DNA of 64,000 bases from Paenibacillus sp. 1_12 (GCF_900114475.1 NZ_FOTE01000006.1:310001-374000), one strand, 5' to 3'; shown: positions 26,995 to 36,224, counted from the stretch's first letter. The notes: a model not told the origin generated them from the sequence alone. Made by a program: numbers and translations.

Positions 26995-27873
26995 TTATGA
27001 TTTAACCGAACCGATCATCATACCCTTAACAAAATGCTTTTGCAGGAAAGGATAAATGAGAACAATCGGAATGGTAGCAATGATAATAGTTGCCATCTTG
27101 ATGCCTTCCGGATTCATATGTGCTAGTGAGCTGAATTGGGTAGCCGAAGGATCGATATTGATATCATCTGACATGATGAGTTGACGCAATTTCACCTGAA
27201 GCGGCCATAGGTTCGGGTTGTTCAAATAGTATAGGGCATTCATATACGTATTCCAATGGCCTACCGCGTAAAATATTCCGAGCGATGCCATAACCGGCTT
27301 CGACAGTGGCAATACGATACTCCAGATCATCCGTGTTTCGCTGCAGCCATCAATACGACCGGAGTCAATGATTTCCGGAGGAATTTGCATAAAGAAAGCA
27401 CGCATAACGAAGAAGTTAAAAGCGCTTATAGCTCCTGGCAAAATCAAAGCCCACAACGAATTAGTCAGGTTCAAGCCCTTCATTAATATAAAGTTAGGAA
27501 TCAATGGAGCGCTGAAAACCATCGTTATCAAGACGAAAAACACAATATATTTACGTCCCATATACTCCTGTCTGGATACAGGATAAGCGAGCGAAGCTGT
27601 AGCCAGCAAGTTGATGATCGTACCCACTACTGTAATGTATACCGTAATTCCGAACGATCTCCATAATGAACCATCACTGAATACATATTGATAATTAATC
27701 ATAGTAAAATCAACCGGCCAAAACACTACTTTACCGTTTATTATTGCCTCTGATGAACTAAGTGATTCCGCTAGAACATTCAAAAAGGGCAGAAACATCA
27801 GCAATCCGAGTATAGTCAAAAAGACGATGTTGAATCCATTAAATACTTGCTGTCCAGCACTTGCTTTTCTCAT
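26995..27873 (-). CDS. carbohydrate ABC permease, LplC/YtcP type
   Basis: A 292-residue membrane protein with about six helices and the EAA-type loop (DSGRIDGCSETRMIWSIVLPLSKPVMA). The C-terminal FLQKHFVKGMMIGSVKS is typical of the LplC half. It follows the LplB-type gene by 22 bases and precedes the binding-protein gene, forming the importer core. Confidence 0.92.
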   Translation of the reverse strand: MRKASAGQQVFNGFNIVFLTILGLLMFLPFLNVLAESLSSSEAIINGKVVFWPVDFTMINYQYVFSDGSLWRSFGITVYITVVGTIINLLATASLAYPVSRQEYMGRKYIVFFVLITMVFSAPLIPNFILMKGLNLTNSLWALILPGAISAFNFFVMRAFFMQIPPEIIDSGRIDGCSETRMIWSIVLPLSKPVMASLGIFYAVGHWNTYMNALYYLNNPNLWPLQVKLRQLIMSDDINIDPSATQFSSLAHMNPEGIKMATIIIATIPIVLIYPFLQKHFVKGMMIGSVKS

Positions 27874-27895
27874 ACCGTTTCCTCCTCTCCTCTAT

Positions 27896-28852
27896 TTAGT
27901 ACAAGCTTTCGCCCGTTGTTTTTTTACTGAATATATTTCCGATCACAATGAGTACGAGACCAACAATCGATTTGAACAAACCAATAGCTGTTGTGTAGCT
28001 GTACTGCTGCGACTGCAAACCTGATTTATAAATATACGTATCGAGAATTTCACCGTTATGACTGTTAAGCGGATTGAGGAATACATACACACGCTCAAAC
28101 CCGAAATCAAGAAATTTACCGATATGAAGCAAGAATAAAATCATAATGGTCGGCAGCAACGAAGGCAGAGTGATTGAAATCGTTTGACGCCAGCGGCTCG
28201 CTCCATCCACTTCAGCAGCTTCATACAAATCAGGATTAATACCTGCCAGCGCTGCCAAATAGATGATCGTGCCATAGCCTGAATCCCGCCAAATCCCTGA
28301 ACCGATCAATACGGAACGGATATAAGAATCTTCACCTAGAAAATAGATAGGCTGGAACCCCAGATAACTAATGAATTGATTAAGAATTCCTGTCGATGGT
28401 GAAAGAATCCCGATAGCGATTCCGCTAACAATTACCCACGACAAGAAGTGTGGCATGTAAACGAGTGTTTGCAAAAATCTTTTGTACACGACTACACGTA
28501 ATTCATTTAACAGCAAAGCTAGAATAATAGGAGCTGGAAATCCGAGCACCAAATCATATAGCCCGATTAACAGCGTATTGTTTAAAATAATCAGGAAATC
28601 GTAATGGGCAAACATTCTTTTAAAATGCTCAAGCCCCACCCATTCACTTCCCATGATTCCTCCGAACAAATTGTACTCCTGAAAAGCGATGATGGAACCG
28701 AACAACGGAATGTACTTGAAAATAAAGAAATAAATAATGCCTGGCAGTGAAATCAGATAAAGCGCTTTATATTTCCACATAAAGCTGAATAGGCTTTTTC
28801 GGGTTGTTGCGCGATAGCTGACCTGCTCTGCTGATTGAACCTTGCTTGCCAT
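27896..28852 (-). CDS. carbohydrate ABC permease, LplB type
   Basis: The ATG at 28852, behind GGGGGCGG, gives a 318-residue protein, the usual LplB length; the frame is open further upstream without a better site. About six membrane helices and the EAA loop (LYEAAEVDGASRWRQTISITLPSL) are visible. It is the first gene of the importer and probably starts the transcript of the glycan locus. Confidence 0.92.
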   Translation of the reverse strand: MASKVQSAEQVSYRATTRKSLFSFMWKYKALYLISLPGIIYFFIFKYIPLFGSIIAFQEYNLFGGIMGSEWVGLEHFKRMFAHYDFLIILNNTLLIGLYDLVLGFPAPIILALLLNELRVVVYKRFLQTLVYMPHFLSWVIVSGIAIGILSPSTGILNQFISYLGFQPIYFLGEDSYIRSVLIGSGIWRDSGYGTIIYLAALAGINPDLYEAAEVDGASRWRQTISITLPSLLPTIMILFLLHIGKFLDFGFERVYVFLNPLNSHNGEILDTYIYKSGLQSQQYSYTTAIGLFKSIVGLVLIVIGNIFSKKTTGESLY

Positions 28853-29048
28853 ATGGCCGCCCCCTTTGGTTATGAATCTGTACATGCTTGATTGATATAC
28901 CCCTATCCTACTTGCAATGAAGACATTCAACAATGGAATCCCTTTTATCTAACTTGTGTTTTTTTTAGGTTTGTCACAAAGACTTCCGCTGCTCATATGG
29001 TTCGGCCTATGATCCTATGATATAGTAAGGCTATCTATCAAGTTGATG

Positions 29049-29127
29049 ACTTACGAAGTAAGTTTTCTCCGAAAACTCAAAGCAACGCGTACGAAGCCAG
29101 TTTTGCTAAATCAAAACTCTAAGGAGG
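29049..29127 (+). promoter_or_regulatory. structured leader of yktB with three mutually competing hairpins
   Basis: ACTTAC-GAA-GTAAGT (29049-29063), AGTTTTC-TCC-GAAAACT (29061-29077) and AGTTTTG-CTAAAT-CAAAACT (29099-29118) are perfect stems. The first two share bases 29061-29063, and the arms of the second and third can cross-pair. AAGGAGG of yktB follows at 29121. It could be a regulatory leader or a dispersed repeat that supplies the ribosome binding site. Confidence 0.5.
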
Positions 29128-29135
29128 TTCCCCCC

Positions 29136-29771
29136 ATGACATTTACCGGATTTACGCAAAATGATTTTGATGTATTCTCTATTCCTGGCCTTGAAGGTCG
29201 CATGGAAGGGATTCAATCCCGGATTCAACCTAAATTTAAAGCGCTTGGAGAACCTCTTCGTGATGAACTCTCCTTACTAACAGGAAATCCAATGTTTCTA
29301 CATATAGCGAAGCATGCCCGTCGGAAGGTCAATGCCCCCGTTGATACGTGGATGGCAATCGGTCATGATAAACGCGGCTACAAGCAGCATCCGCATTTTC
29401 AGGTAGGATTGTTTGACGACCGCGTATTTATTTGGCTTGCACTGATTTACGAGCTTCCTAACAAAAAGGCGATTGCCGAAAGCTATCTGAGCCAAATTAA
29501 AAAAATCCGCCGCATCATCCCCAAGGATTACGTGCTGTCCGCTGATCACATGAAGAAAGACTGTGTTTCTTTTAAAAATCTCAACGAGCGGGAACTGCAA
29601 ACCGCGCTTGAGAGGTTTCGCGATATTAAGAAGGAAGAGCTGTTAATTGGACATAACATCGCTTATAACAACCCTATCCTTGCCGACGGTCAAGCTTTTG
29701 CTGAATTCATCAAACAAACCTTCGAGACGTTAATGCCTTTGTATCAAATGGCACGTCATGCGTCGTCCTGA
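29136..29771 (+). CDS. yktB: YktB family protein (DUF1054/UPF0637)
   Basis: A 211-residue soluble protein starting MTFTGFTQNDFDVFSIPGLEGRM, the typical opening of the YktB family, from the ATG at 29136 with AAGGAGG 8 bases upstream. The frame stays open through the leader to 29043, but that part encodes the hairpin repeat and is unlikely to be translated. The cellular role of YktB is not established. The gene stands alone, divergent from the sugar importer. Confidence 0.88.
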   Translation: MTFTGFTQNDFDVFSIPGLEGRMEGIQSRIQPKFKALGEPLRDELSLLTGNPMFLHIAKHARRKVNAPVDTWMAIGHDKRGYKQHPHFQVGLFDDRVFIWLALIYELPNKKAIAESYLSQIKKIRRIIPKDYVLSADHMKKDCVSFKNLNERELQTALERFRDIKKEELLIGHNIAYNNPILADGQAFAEFIKQTFETLMPLYQMARHASS

Positions 29772-29784
29772 AATTCATCTTAAA

Positions 29785-29812
29785 TTAAGGTTAGCTTAAA
29801 GTTAGCTTAAGA
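29785..29812 (+). promoter_or_regulatory. three 11-bp-spaced direct repeats, OmpR/PhoP-type binding site candidate
   Basis: TTAAGG-TTAGC-TTAAAG-TTAGC-TTAAGA repeats a TTAARR hexamer with 11-base periodicity, about 75 bases before the start of the secreted protein at 29885. Tandem repeats with this spacing are the usual target geometry of OmpR/PhoB-type regulators. Confidence 0.45.
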
Positions 29813-29884
29813 CTGCTTGTGTAAGTTAGAGATAGATAAAACCCAAAGCACATATCGTTTTCCACTGGAAAGGTGGCTTCATAC

Positions 29885-30634
29885 ATGATGAACAGATTTC
29901 AACCCAAACAAGTCATTGTCACGAGCTTAACATTAGCTCTGCTGCTTAGTGGAACCGCTCTCTATACAACGAAACAACGAGCTTATGCCGAAACACCGGA
30001 TCAAGCTGTTAAACCATACACTTCCTCTGAGCATACAAAAGTCAGTCAGGGCAAAGTTACTAAAGAACATACCACTGGCCGCGATTTTGCAAAAGGAAAA
30101 ATGCCCATTCTTGAAGAGGCTTCTGCCGTATTGGGTATGAACAGCACATCGCTTAGCTCTTCACTGAAAAATAAAAATCTTGTAGAAATTGCAAATGAAA
30201 AAGGCATTTCTGAAACAGACTTAATCGTTAAGCTGTTGACAGAACGTGCCAAAAAGATCGATGAAGCCGTTCTAGCAGGCAAAATCAAAACGGAAAATGC
30301 GGACAAACTCAAATCAAATATGGCTGATCATTTGAAATTTATGGTCAATCATACTGGCGAAGTTATGAAGCACGGCGCTAACAAAGCTGACAAAAAACAG
30401 CATAACCGCATGCTCCCCGCTCCAGATAAATTAGCTGCAATTTTGGGTATAACCTCTGATGAGCTTAACGCAGAGATGAAAGCCGGTAAATCGTTAACCC
30501 AAATCGCTGAAGCCAAAGGAATAAGCAAAGAACAATTGATCAAGCATATTACTGAACAGATCACACCCTGGGTTGAGAAAACGGTAGACCACAAGTGGGG
30601 TCAAACTCCTGCGAAGCAGCAGCCAGCCAGCTAA
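29885..30634 (+). CDS. secreted protein with two internal helical repeats, function unknown
   Basis: About 249 residues from the ATG at 29885 (AAAGGTGG 8 bases upstream). A signal peptide or anchor (VIVTSLTLALLLSGTALYTT) is followed by a mature part with two related units: VLGMNSTSLSSSLKNKNLVEIANEKGISETDLI-type near residues 85-120 and ILGITSDELNAEMKAGKSLTQIAEAKGISKEQLI-type near 185-220 (each shown only in outline). This repeat occurs in many uncharacterised exported Bacillales proteins. It is preceded by candidate OmpR-type repeats and followed by a terminator, so it is probably a single regulated unit. Confidence 0.72.
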   Translation: MMNRFQPKQVIVTSLTLALLLSGTALYTTKQRAYAETPDQAVKPYTSSEHTKVSQGKVTKEHTTGRDFAKGKMPILEEASAVLGMNSTSLSSSLKNKNLVEIANEKGISETDLIVKLLTERAKKIDEAVLAGKIKTENADKLKSNMADHLKFMVNHTGEVMKHGANKADKKQHNRMLPAPDKLAAILGITSDELNAEMKAGKSLTQIAEAKGISKEQLIKHITEQITPWVEKTVDHKWGQTPAKQQPAS

Positions 30635-30652
30635 ATATGAGCCTTTTCAACA

Positions 30653-30696
30653 AACCTCGATTTCCACGTTAATATTGTGGAGGTTGAGGCTTTTTT
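30653..30696 (+). terminator. terminator of the repeat-containing secreted protein gene
   Basis: AACCTCGATTTCCAC pairs with GTGGAGGTTGAGG (with G-T pairs) around AATATT, followed by CTTTTTTG. Confidence 0.75.
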
Positions 30697-30794
30697 GTGT
30701 TGGTTTCTTTCCTAATTAATTGATATTTTTCACACTTACGTCACATTATTCGTTTATAATGTACAATAAGGTCTGATTATGGAGGTGTCTTTTT

Positions 30795-31718
30795 TTGAAA
30801 ATATTCAACCCCGCACGTTTTCGTTTTCCACTGCTTTTGCTCGGCACATCTCTCATTGCCGGTGTTCTATGGGTTCAGGATGAGCTCCGTTCAGACAGCA
30901 CCCTGCAAGCTGCCTCATTACCTCCTGCAGCTAGTGTCCCTGCTAATAATGGTCTGCTAGTATATGAGCAGAATTGTATAGCTTGTCACGCGGTTGAAGG
31001 CAAAGGTCTTGACCACTACCCGCCGCTGGTCGGTGATCATGTGAAAAAGAAGTACGGCACTTACGAGCAGGCCTACGAATTCATTAGCCGCAGCATGCCG
31101 CAAAATTCGCCAGGATCACTTAGCGAGGAGGATTACAAGAATGTAACCCGATACATTCTCTCTCTCAATGGAGTCCCAACCGAATTCAATGATATTAGCC
31201 GCCACTGGGCAAGTAAAGAAATCAAAGAGCTGTTCGATAAGCAGTTGATCGATGGTTATGTGAATAAGCAAGACGGCACCATGTCTTTTAAACCAGAGCA
31301 AAATATTACCCGTGTTGAATTTGTCCGGTATTTGGTCAAGGCGAAGCAAATGTTTTTATCCAACAGTACCACGTCGGATTTTACCGACATCAACACCGAC
31401 AAGGAAGATAGAACTTATATTATTACTGCAGTTGAATACGGATTGATTGACGGTTATGCAGACCATACATTTCGTCCCAACAACCAGATTTCACGCGCTG
31501 AAATCGCGGCTATCCTGGCACGAGGTGAAATGCTGAAGGCCGCACCTGGTAAGAGCTTTAGCGATGTAGCCGACAACTTTTGGGCCAAAGACAATATTCT
31601 TGCTGTTCAGCAGGCAAAACTGTTCGACGGTTATGAGGACGGCACTTTCCGCCCCCTAAAGGAAATGAAGCGCGGTGAGGCCGTTGCAGTCATCTATAGA
31701 TTGCTCTACCCTTCCTGA
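30795..31718 (+). CDS. membrane-anchored c-type cytochrome fused to three SLH domains
   Basis: A TTG start at 30795 follows GGAGGTG by about 7 bases. The 307-residue protein has an N-terminal hydrophobic anchor (residues 11-27), a mono-heme cytochrome c domain with CIACH at 61-65 and a likely axial Met101 (SMPQN), then three S-layer-homology units at about 132-186, 196-246 and 256-306 (ITRVEF, ISRAEI, MKRGEA repeat cores). SLH domains bind cell-wall polymer, so the heme would be held in the wall outside the membrane and could relay electrons across the envelope. It stands alone between two terminators. Confidence 0.88.
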   Translation: MKIFNPARFRFPLLLLGTSLIAGVLWVQDELRSDSTLQAASLPPAASVPANNGLLVYEQNCIACHAVEGKGLDHYPPLVGDHVKKKYGTYEQAYEFISRSMPQNSPGSLSEEDYKNVTRYILSLNGVPTEFNDISRHWASKEIKELFDKQLIDGYVNKQDGTMSFKPEQNITRVEFVRYLVKAKQMFLSNSTTSDFTDINTDKEDRTYIITAVEYGLIDGYADHTFRPNNQISRAEIAAILARGEMLKAAPGKSFSDVADNFWAKDNILAVQQAKLFDGYEDGTFRPLKEMKRGEAVAVIYRLLYPS

Positions 31719-31740
31719 ATCTTAAACGCTATTTACGGAA

Positions 31741-31776
31741 AGAACCGTGGGGCTTATCGATAAGCCCCACGGTTCT
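31741..31776. terminator. bidirectional terminator
   Basis: A perfect 36-bp palindrome (AGAACCGTGGGGCTTA, TCGA centre, and complement) followed by TTTT, between the convergent cytochrome and MFS genes. Confidence 0.9.
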
Positions 31777-31814
31777 TTTAAATTACAGCTACATGCAAAT
31801 CACATTGTCTTTTA

Positions 31815-32993
31815 TCAAGGCTGACGCAGGTTACCTGCTGCTTGGCTGCGATCGAGTACCATAAATCGATATAACAGATAAAGTGCCGCTAACGAAAGAA
31901 CAGCACCGGTATAAAAAGGAAGCTGCTTGCTGAATTGGTAGACGCCTGCTCCGAGCAGCGGCCCTGTTATACGTCCAAGGCTGTCCATTGAGGAGCTCAG
32001 TCCCGAGGCTACACCTTGCCCAGCTTTGGTTTTTTGAGTGATCAAGGAAGTGACACAAGGGCGTATCAAGGCATTTCCTGCTGCAAAAACGGATAAGTAG
32101 ATCGACGCTGTAAGCAAGCTAGAAGAAAATAAAATCAATACGAAGCCGATCGCTGATAGCACCAAACCAATGCCTATGACCCGTGCTTCATCCCCCCGCT
32201 TAATGAATCTGCGTACGACTCCTCCTTGGATCAAGGCGCCTACGATACCGCTCACAGCAAACATAATACCCAGCTGTAAGGAGGTCGCACCAATCTGATC
32301 CTTTTCAAACAGAAGCAGTGTTGCCTCCAAGCCTGCTAACGTAAACGATACAAAAAACGAAAGGACATACAAATATTTAACCGTGCCCATAAATGCTGTC
32401 CATCTGGAAACCTTGGCCCCCTGCGGCTTATGCCGCTTTTCTTTAGTTAACGATTCCGGAAGCATCACCAAAGCGAATAAGAACGTAACGAAAGCAAGAC
32501 CAGAAGCTGTATAGAAAGGAACTTGATAGCCCCACTGGCTAAGAATGCCGCCAACAGCCGGGCCAAATATAAACCCGAGACCGATGGACATCCCAACAAG
32601 TCCCATTCCCTTCGTTCTGTTATCCTCTGTGGTAATATCCGCAACATAGGCCACGGCACAAGTCGTAGCTGCTCCAGAGAACAATCCCCCAAGTATCCTC
32701 GAAACATACATCAGTGCCAAATTATCGCCAGCGAAACCAAATATAAAAAAGCTGACGCTAAAACCAATCGTTCCAAGAATAATCAAAGGCCTTCGGCCTA
32801 TCCTGTCAGACAAGCTTCCCCAAATTGGCGCCATCAAAAAAGAAGCCAATGAGTAGATGGACAACAGCATCCCCAAGTGAAAGCTGCTTGCTCCTGATCC
32901 CGCTATCGCATCCGGTAAAACAGGAATAATAATGCCGAAGCCGATAAATATCGTCATCAGCAGTACCATAATAATGGCAAGCTGTTTGTTCAT
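31815..32993 (-). CDS. MFS multidrug efflux-type transporter
   Basis: A 392-residue protein with about 12 membrane helices. It carries the MFS loop motif GSLSDRIGRRPLIILG after helix 2, FIFGPAVGGILS (antiporter motif C) in helix 5, and NorA/Bmr/TetA-like overall layout. A GGAGG lies about 13 bases before the ATG, rather far, so the start is somewhat uncertain. A proton-driven drug exporter is the likely role; the substrate is unknown. It is divergent from the decarboxylase gene with about 270 bp between them. Confidence 0.88.
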   Translation of the reverse strand: MNKQLAIIMVLLMTIFIGFGIIIPVLPDAIAGSGASSFHLGMLLSIYSLASFLMAPIWGSLSDRIGRRPLIILGTIGFSVSFFIFGFAGDNLALMYVSRILGGLFSGAATTCAVAYVADITTEDNRTKGMGLVGMSIGLGFIFGPAVGGILSQWGYQVPFYTASGLAFVTFLFALVMLPESLTKEKRHKPQGAKVSRWTAFMGTVKYLYVLSFFVSFTLAGLEATLLLFEKDQIGATSLQLGIMFAVSGIVGALIQGGVVRRFIKRGDEARVIGIGLVLSAIGFVLILFSSSLLTASIYLSVFAAGNALIRPCVTSLITQKTKAGQGVASGLSSSMDSLGRITGPLLGAGVYQFSKQLPFYTGAVLSLAALYLLYRFMVLDRSQAAGNLRQP

Positions 32994-33263
32994 AATTGTG
33001 TCTTATGCCTCCTACAAACTTCCGATAGAGAATGACTTCGAAAGCATTTGCTTATTATATTGTAGCCCTATCGTATCACAACTTATTTATACAGGGAAAC
33101 CTTACCACTGAAGATTAACAAAATGGACAAAACCCATTAAAATAAATATGTATTTTTATTGCAAAAGTTAACAAACTATTAACACAAACCGCTTGCATCC
33201 TTGGCTGATTATAGTTTAGTATCTAAAAGAGTTTGTATTATGCTAATACCGTGAAAGGTAGGG

Positions 33264-34739
33264 ATGACTGTGGACCACAAGCGTACCCCTCTATTCTCTG
33301 CGTTGAAAGAACACGCAGAACGAAATCCAATTCAATTTCATATTCCAGGCCATAAAAAAGGAGTTGGAATGGATCCGGAATACCGTGCATTTATCGGTGA
33401 TAACGCCCTTTCTATCGACCTTATAAATATAGCTCCTCTGGATGACCTGCACCAACCGACGGGTGTGATTGAAGAAGCGCAGCATTTAGCTGCAGATGCT
33501 TTCGGAGCGGATCATACGTTCTTCTCTGTTCAAGGAACCAGCGGCGCAATCATGACCATGATTTTGACGGTTTGCTCGCAGGGCGATAAGATTATCGTTC
33601 CACGAAATGTGCATAAGTCCGTCATGTCCGCTATTATTTTTGCTGGAGCTAAGCCTGTTTTTGTCTCACCTGTTCGCGATAAGAATCTCGGGATTGACCA
33701 TGGCATTACGACTCGCTCGGTCAAACGTGCCTTGGAAAGGCATCCAGATGCGAAAGCCGTACTGGTTATTAACCCAACCTATTATGGTGTTTGCGCCGAT
33801 CTTAAGGAAATTGTTGACCTTGTGCATAGTTATGATATCCCTGTACTTGTTGATGAAGCGCATGGTGTGTTGATTCATTTTAGCAGCAAGCTGCCGATAT
33901 CCGCTATGGAAGCCGGCGCTGATATGGCGGCAACAAGTGTTCATAAGCTTGGCGGCTCGATGACACAAAGCTCAGTATTAAATATTAAGGAAGGGCGCAT
34001 TAATCCGAGCCGGGTCAAAACGATCCTTAGTATGCTGACCACAACGTCCACTTCCTACATTCTGCTTGCCTCCCTGGATACCGCACGCCGCCATTTGGCA
34101 TTAAACGGAGCAGAATTGGCTGACAAAGCGATAGAGCTCGCACAATTTGCACGTCACGGCATCAATGAAATTCCCGGCCTGACCTGCTTTGGTGAAGATA
34201 TTCTGGGAACCGAAGCTACCTTTAACTATGATCCTACCAAGGTTAATATTCATGTACGCCACTTGGGCATCACCGGATACGATGCAGAAAATTGGCTGCG
34301 TGATCACTATAATATTGAGGTTGAGCTTAGCGACATGTACAACATCCTGTGCTTGATTACTCCCGGGGACACTCATGAGAACATCGATACTCTATTGAAC
34401 GCTCTTCGTGAGTTATCCAGCCAAAATTACAATATCCGTCCAGCTACGGATTTGATTATTAAGGTTCCGAGTATTCCACAGCTGACGCTGACACCTCGCG
34501 ATGCTTTTTACGGTGATACTGAGATTATTCCCTTCAAGGAATCGGCAGACCGGATCATTGCCGAATTTATATATGTGTATCCTCCAGGGATTCCGATTCT
34601 ACTGCCCGGCGAGGTCATTTCACAAGATTTGATCAATTATATTGTCGAGCATGTAGAAGTTGGTCTACCAGTCAAAGGACCAGAGGATCGCAGTATTCAA
34701 AATGTAAAAGTTATCGTAGAAACTAACGCTATCTTTTAA
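33264..34739 (+). CDS. Orn/Lys/Arg decarboxylase, arginine decarboxylase SpeA-like
   Basis: A 491-residue fold-type I PLP enzyme. FHIPGHKKG near residue 25, the SVQGTSGA cofactor-phosphate loop, VDEAHGVL with the PLP-binding Asp, and the Schiff-base Lys228 in SVHKLGGSMTQSS are all present. Length and motifs fit Bacillus SpeA, which makes agmatine for polyamine synthesis; lysine decarboxylase is an alternative. AAAGGTAGGG directly precedes the ATG. No polyamine-pathway partner gene is adjacent, and a strong terminator follows. Confidence 0.9.
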   Translation: MTVDHKRTPLFSALKEHAERNPIQFHIPGHKKGVGMDPEYRAFIGDNALSIDLINIAPLDDLHQPTGVIEEAQHLAADAFGADHTFFSVQGTSGAIMTMILTVCSQGDKIIVPRNVHKSVMSAIIFAGAKPVFVSPVRDKNLGIDHGITTRSVKRALERHPDAKAVLVINPTYYGVCADLKEIVDLVHSYDIPVLVDEAHGVLIHFSSKLPISAMEAGADMAATSVHKLGGSMTQSSVLNIKEGRINPSRVKTILSMLTTTSTSYILLASLDTARRHLALNGAELADKAIELAQFARHGINEIPGLTCFGEDILGTEATFNYDPTKVNIHVRHLGITGYDAENWLRDHYNIEVELSDMYNILCLITPGDTHENIDTLLNALRELSSQNYNIRPATDLIIKVPSIPQLTLTPRDAFYGDTEIIPFKESADRIIAEFIYVYPPGIPILLPGEVISQDLINYIVEHVEVGLPVKGPEDRSIQNVKVIVETNAIF

Positions 34740-34799
34740 TTCTTTTCGAACTAAAAGTCCGGTGAATAAAGCTCGCTGCGCATCCAAATATTATTCCGC

Positions 34800-34827
34800 A
34801 AGAACAAGTCGAAGTCGACTTGTTCTT
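34800..34827. terminator. terminator after the decarboxylase gene
   Basis: AAGAACAAGTCGA and TCGACTTGTTCTT form a perfect 13-bp stem with a 2-base turn, followed by TTT. It may also serve the convergent HAD gene. Confidence 0.85.
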
Positions 34828-34862
34828 TTTGCTTTGTTCATTCATCTGTTTCGGTTATTTGC

Positions 34863-35687
34863 TTATTTGCTAACAACTTCCCGATCCAGCCAGGCAATCA
34901 CATCTGCAACTGCATTCTCTTCATGATGACAGCAGGAGCGATTAGAGGCACTCAGCAGCGTTTCATGGGCATTGGCCACAGCAATCCCAACACCAGCTCT
35001 GCGGATCATTTCTAGGTCATTCAGATGGTCCCCCATCGCGATACATTTGGCCATGTCAATGCCCATTATTTCTACCAAGTGCTCCAAAGCATGTCCTTTC
35101 GTTGCGCCAGACGGCAGCATTTCGAAATATTTATCATCAGATCGTACCCAAGTAACGTCCTCATCTTCTGTTTCTGCTATATAGCGTTCAATTTCGTCCA
35201 ACCGTTCGGGTTCCCAAGCCAAAAGAACCTTAAACCACGGATCCTTTAAGGAATCGAATCCCTCGATCACAGGTCTGTTAAAGTTCTCCATACGACGATG
35301 ATGGTCTGTTGTCTGATTTTCACGAATGAAATAAGGCTCGCTGCCGCAGTATATTTCTACACCAACTCCAGGAAACTTGTCCATAACTCGACTCAGAATC
35401 GGTCCAGCCGAAGGCCCCAGCGTCCGCTGCCATACATCGATGCCTTTATCAAAATCATGGATGATAGCACCGTTATACACAATCGCAGGCGCATTAAGCG
35501 GCAGTTGATCCGCAAACCGCTGTACAGAGGAGGTTATACGTCCAGTTGCCAGTGTGAACAAACCACCATTCTCCACAAACATTTCAATCGCTTGTTTATT
35601 TTCTGGACTGATTTTTTTACCACTGTTTAATAATGTACCATCCATATCTGTTACCAATAAATATCCTTCAAAACGCTGCTTACTCAT
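34863..35687 (-). CDS. Cof-type HAD hydrolase
   Basis: The ATG at 35687, behind GAGGAGAG, gives 274 residues. HAD motif I is DMDGTLLNSG (Asp14 and Asp16), motif II TLATGR, motif III includes the GATKGHALEHL lysine, and motif IV is MGDHLNDLEMI. These are type IIB HAD phosphatases that act on sugar phosphates or flavin phosphates. The substrate is not predictable. Confidence 0.9.
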   Translation of the reverse strand: MSKQRFEGYLLVTDMDGTLLNSGKKISPENKQAIEMFVENGGLFTLATGRITSSVQRFADQLPLNAPAIVYNGAIIHDFDKGIDVWQRTLGPSAGPILSRVMDKFPGVGVEIYCGSEPYFIRENQTTDHHRRMENFNRPVIEGFDSLKDPWFKVLLAWEPERLDEIERYIAETEDEDVTWVRSDDKYFEMLPSGATKGHALEHLVEIMGIDMAKCIAMGDHLNDLEMIRRAGVGIAVANAHETLLSASNRSCCHHEENAVADVIAWLDREVVSK

Positions 35688-35804
35688 TATAATCTCTCCT
35701 CTTTCTATCCATATTGTCAAAACGGTTTCTAAAATGCTATGATGTTCATGGTATCCGATCAGATGTAACCCTTTTCAGTCCAATTACAGGCAGGTGTATC
35801 GATC

Positions 35805-36224
35805 ATGGCTCAAAGCGCGTATATTAAATTCGTAGAAGGCTCTACCATTCCTTCCCTTTCCTTAGAACAATTAAAAGAACAATTGATGCATTACAAGGAA
35901 CAGCTCAACCTGACAGGCCAGCAATTAGGCTGGGAATATGGCGATGCCGGTTTCCCTTACACCGTAGAAACAAAGCCCGAAGCGGCGGATCAGTGGTTTT
36001 ACCTGAAAGGCAAGGATCCTTTATATCATTACATTGTTATGGGGACAGGCTCCACACAGGATGGTGACACTAGCAGGCATTTTGTACAAATTGTATTACC
36101 TGATGGTTCGACCCACGGCGACAAAGCTAAAGGCAACGAATTTTGCAAGTACTTGGCCAGACTATGGAAAGCCGAGCTGCACTTGTTCAACGGGCGTATT
36201 ATGTACTTCAATCCACGTAAATAA
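35805..36224 (+). CDS. DUF1885-like small protein
   Basis: A 139-residue soluble protein starting MAQSAYIKFVEGSTIPSLSLEQLKEQL; the mixed alpha/beta sequence with WFYLKGKDPLYHYIVMG and a basic C-terminus resembles the DUF1885 family of Bacillales. No catalytic motif is evident. CAGGTG lies upstream of the ATG. Function unknown, and the family assignment is from memory of its opening sequence. Confidence 0.72.
   Translation: MAQSAYIKFVEGSTIPSLSLEQLKEQLMHYKEQLNLTGQQLGWEYGDAGFPYTVETKPEAADQWFYLKGKDPLYHYIVMGTGSTQDGDTSRHFVQIVLPDGSTHGDKAKGNEFCKYLARLWKAELHLFNGRIMYFNPRK

Noticed and set aside
29043-29135. N-terminal extension of YktB through the hairpin leader
   Set aside because: The family begins at MTFTGF and AAGGAGG lies between the leader and that ATG.
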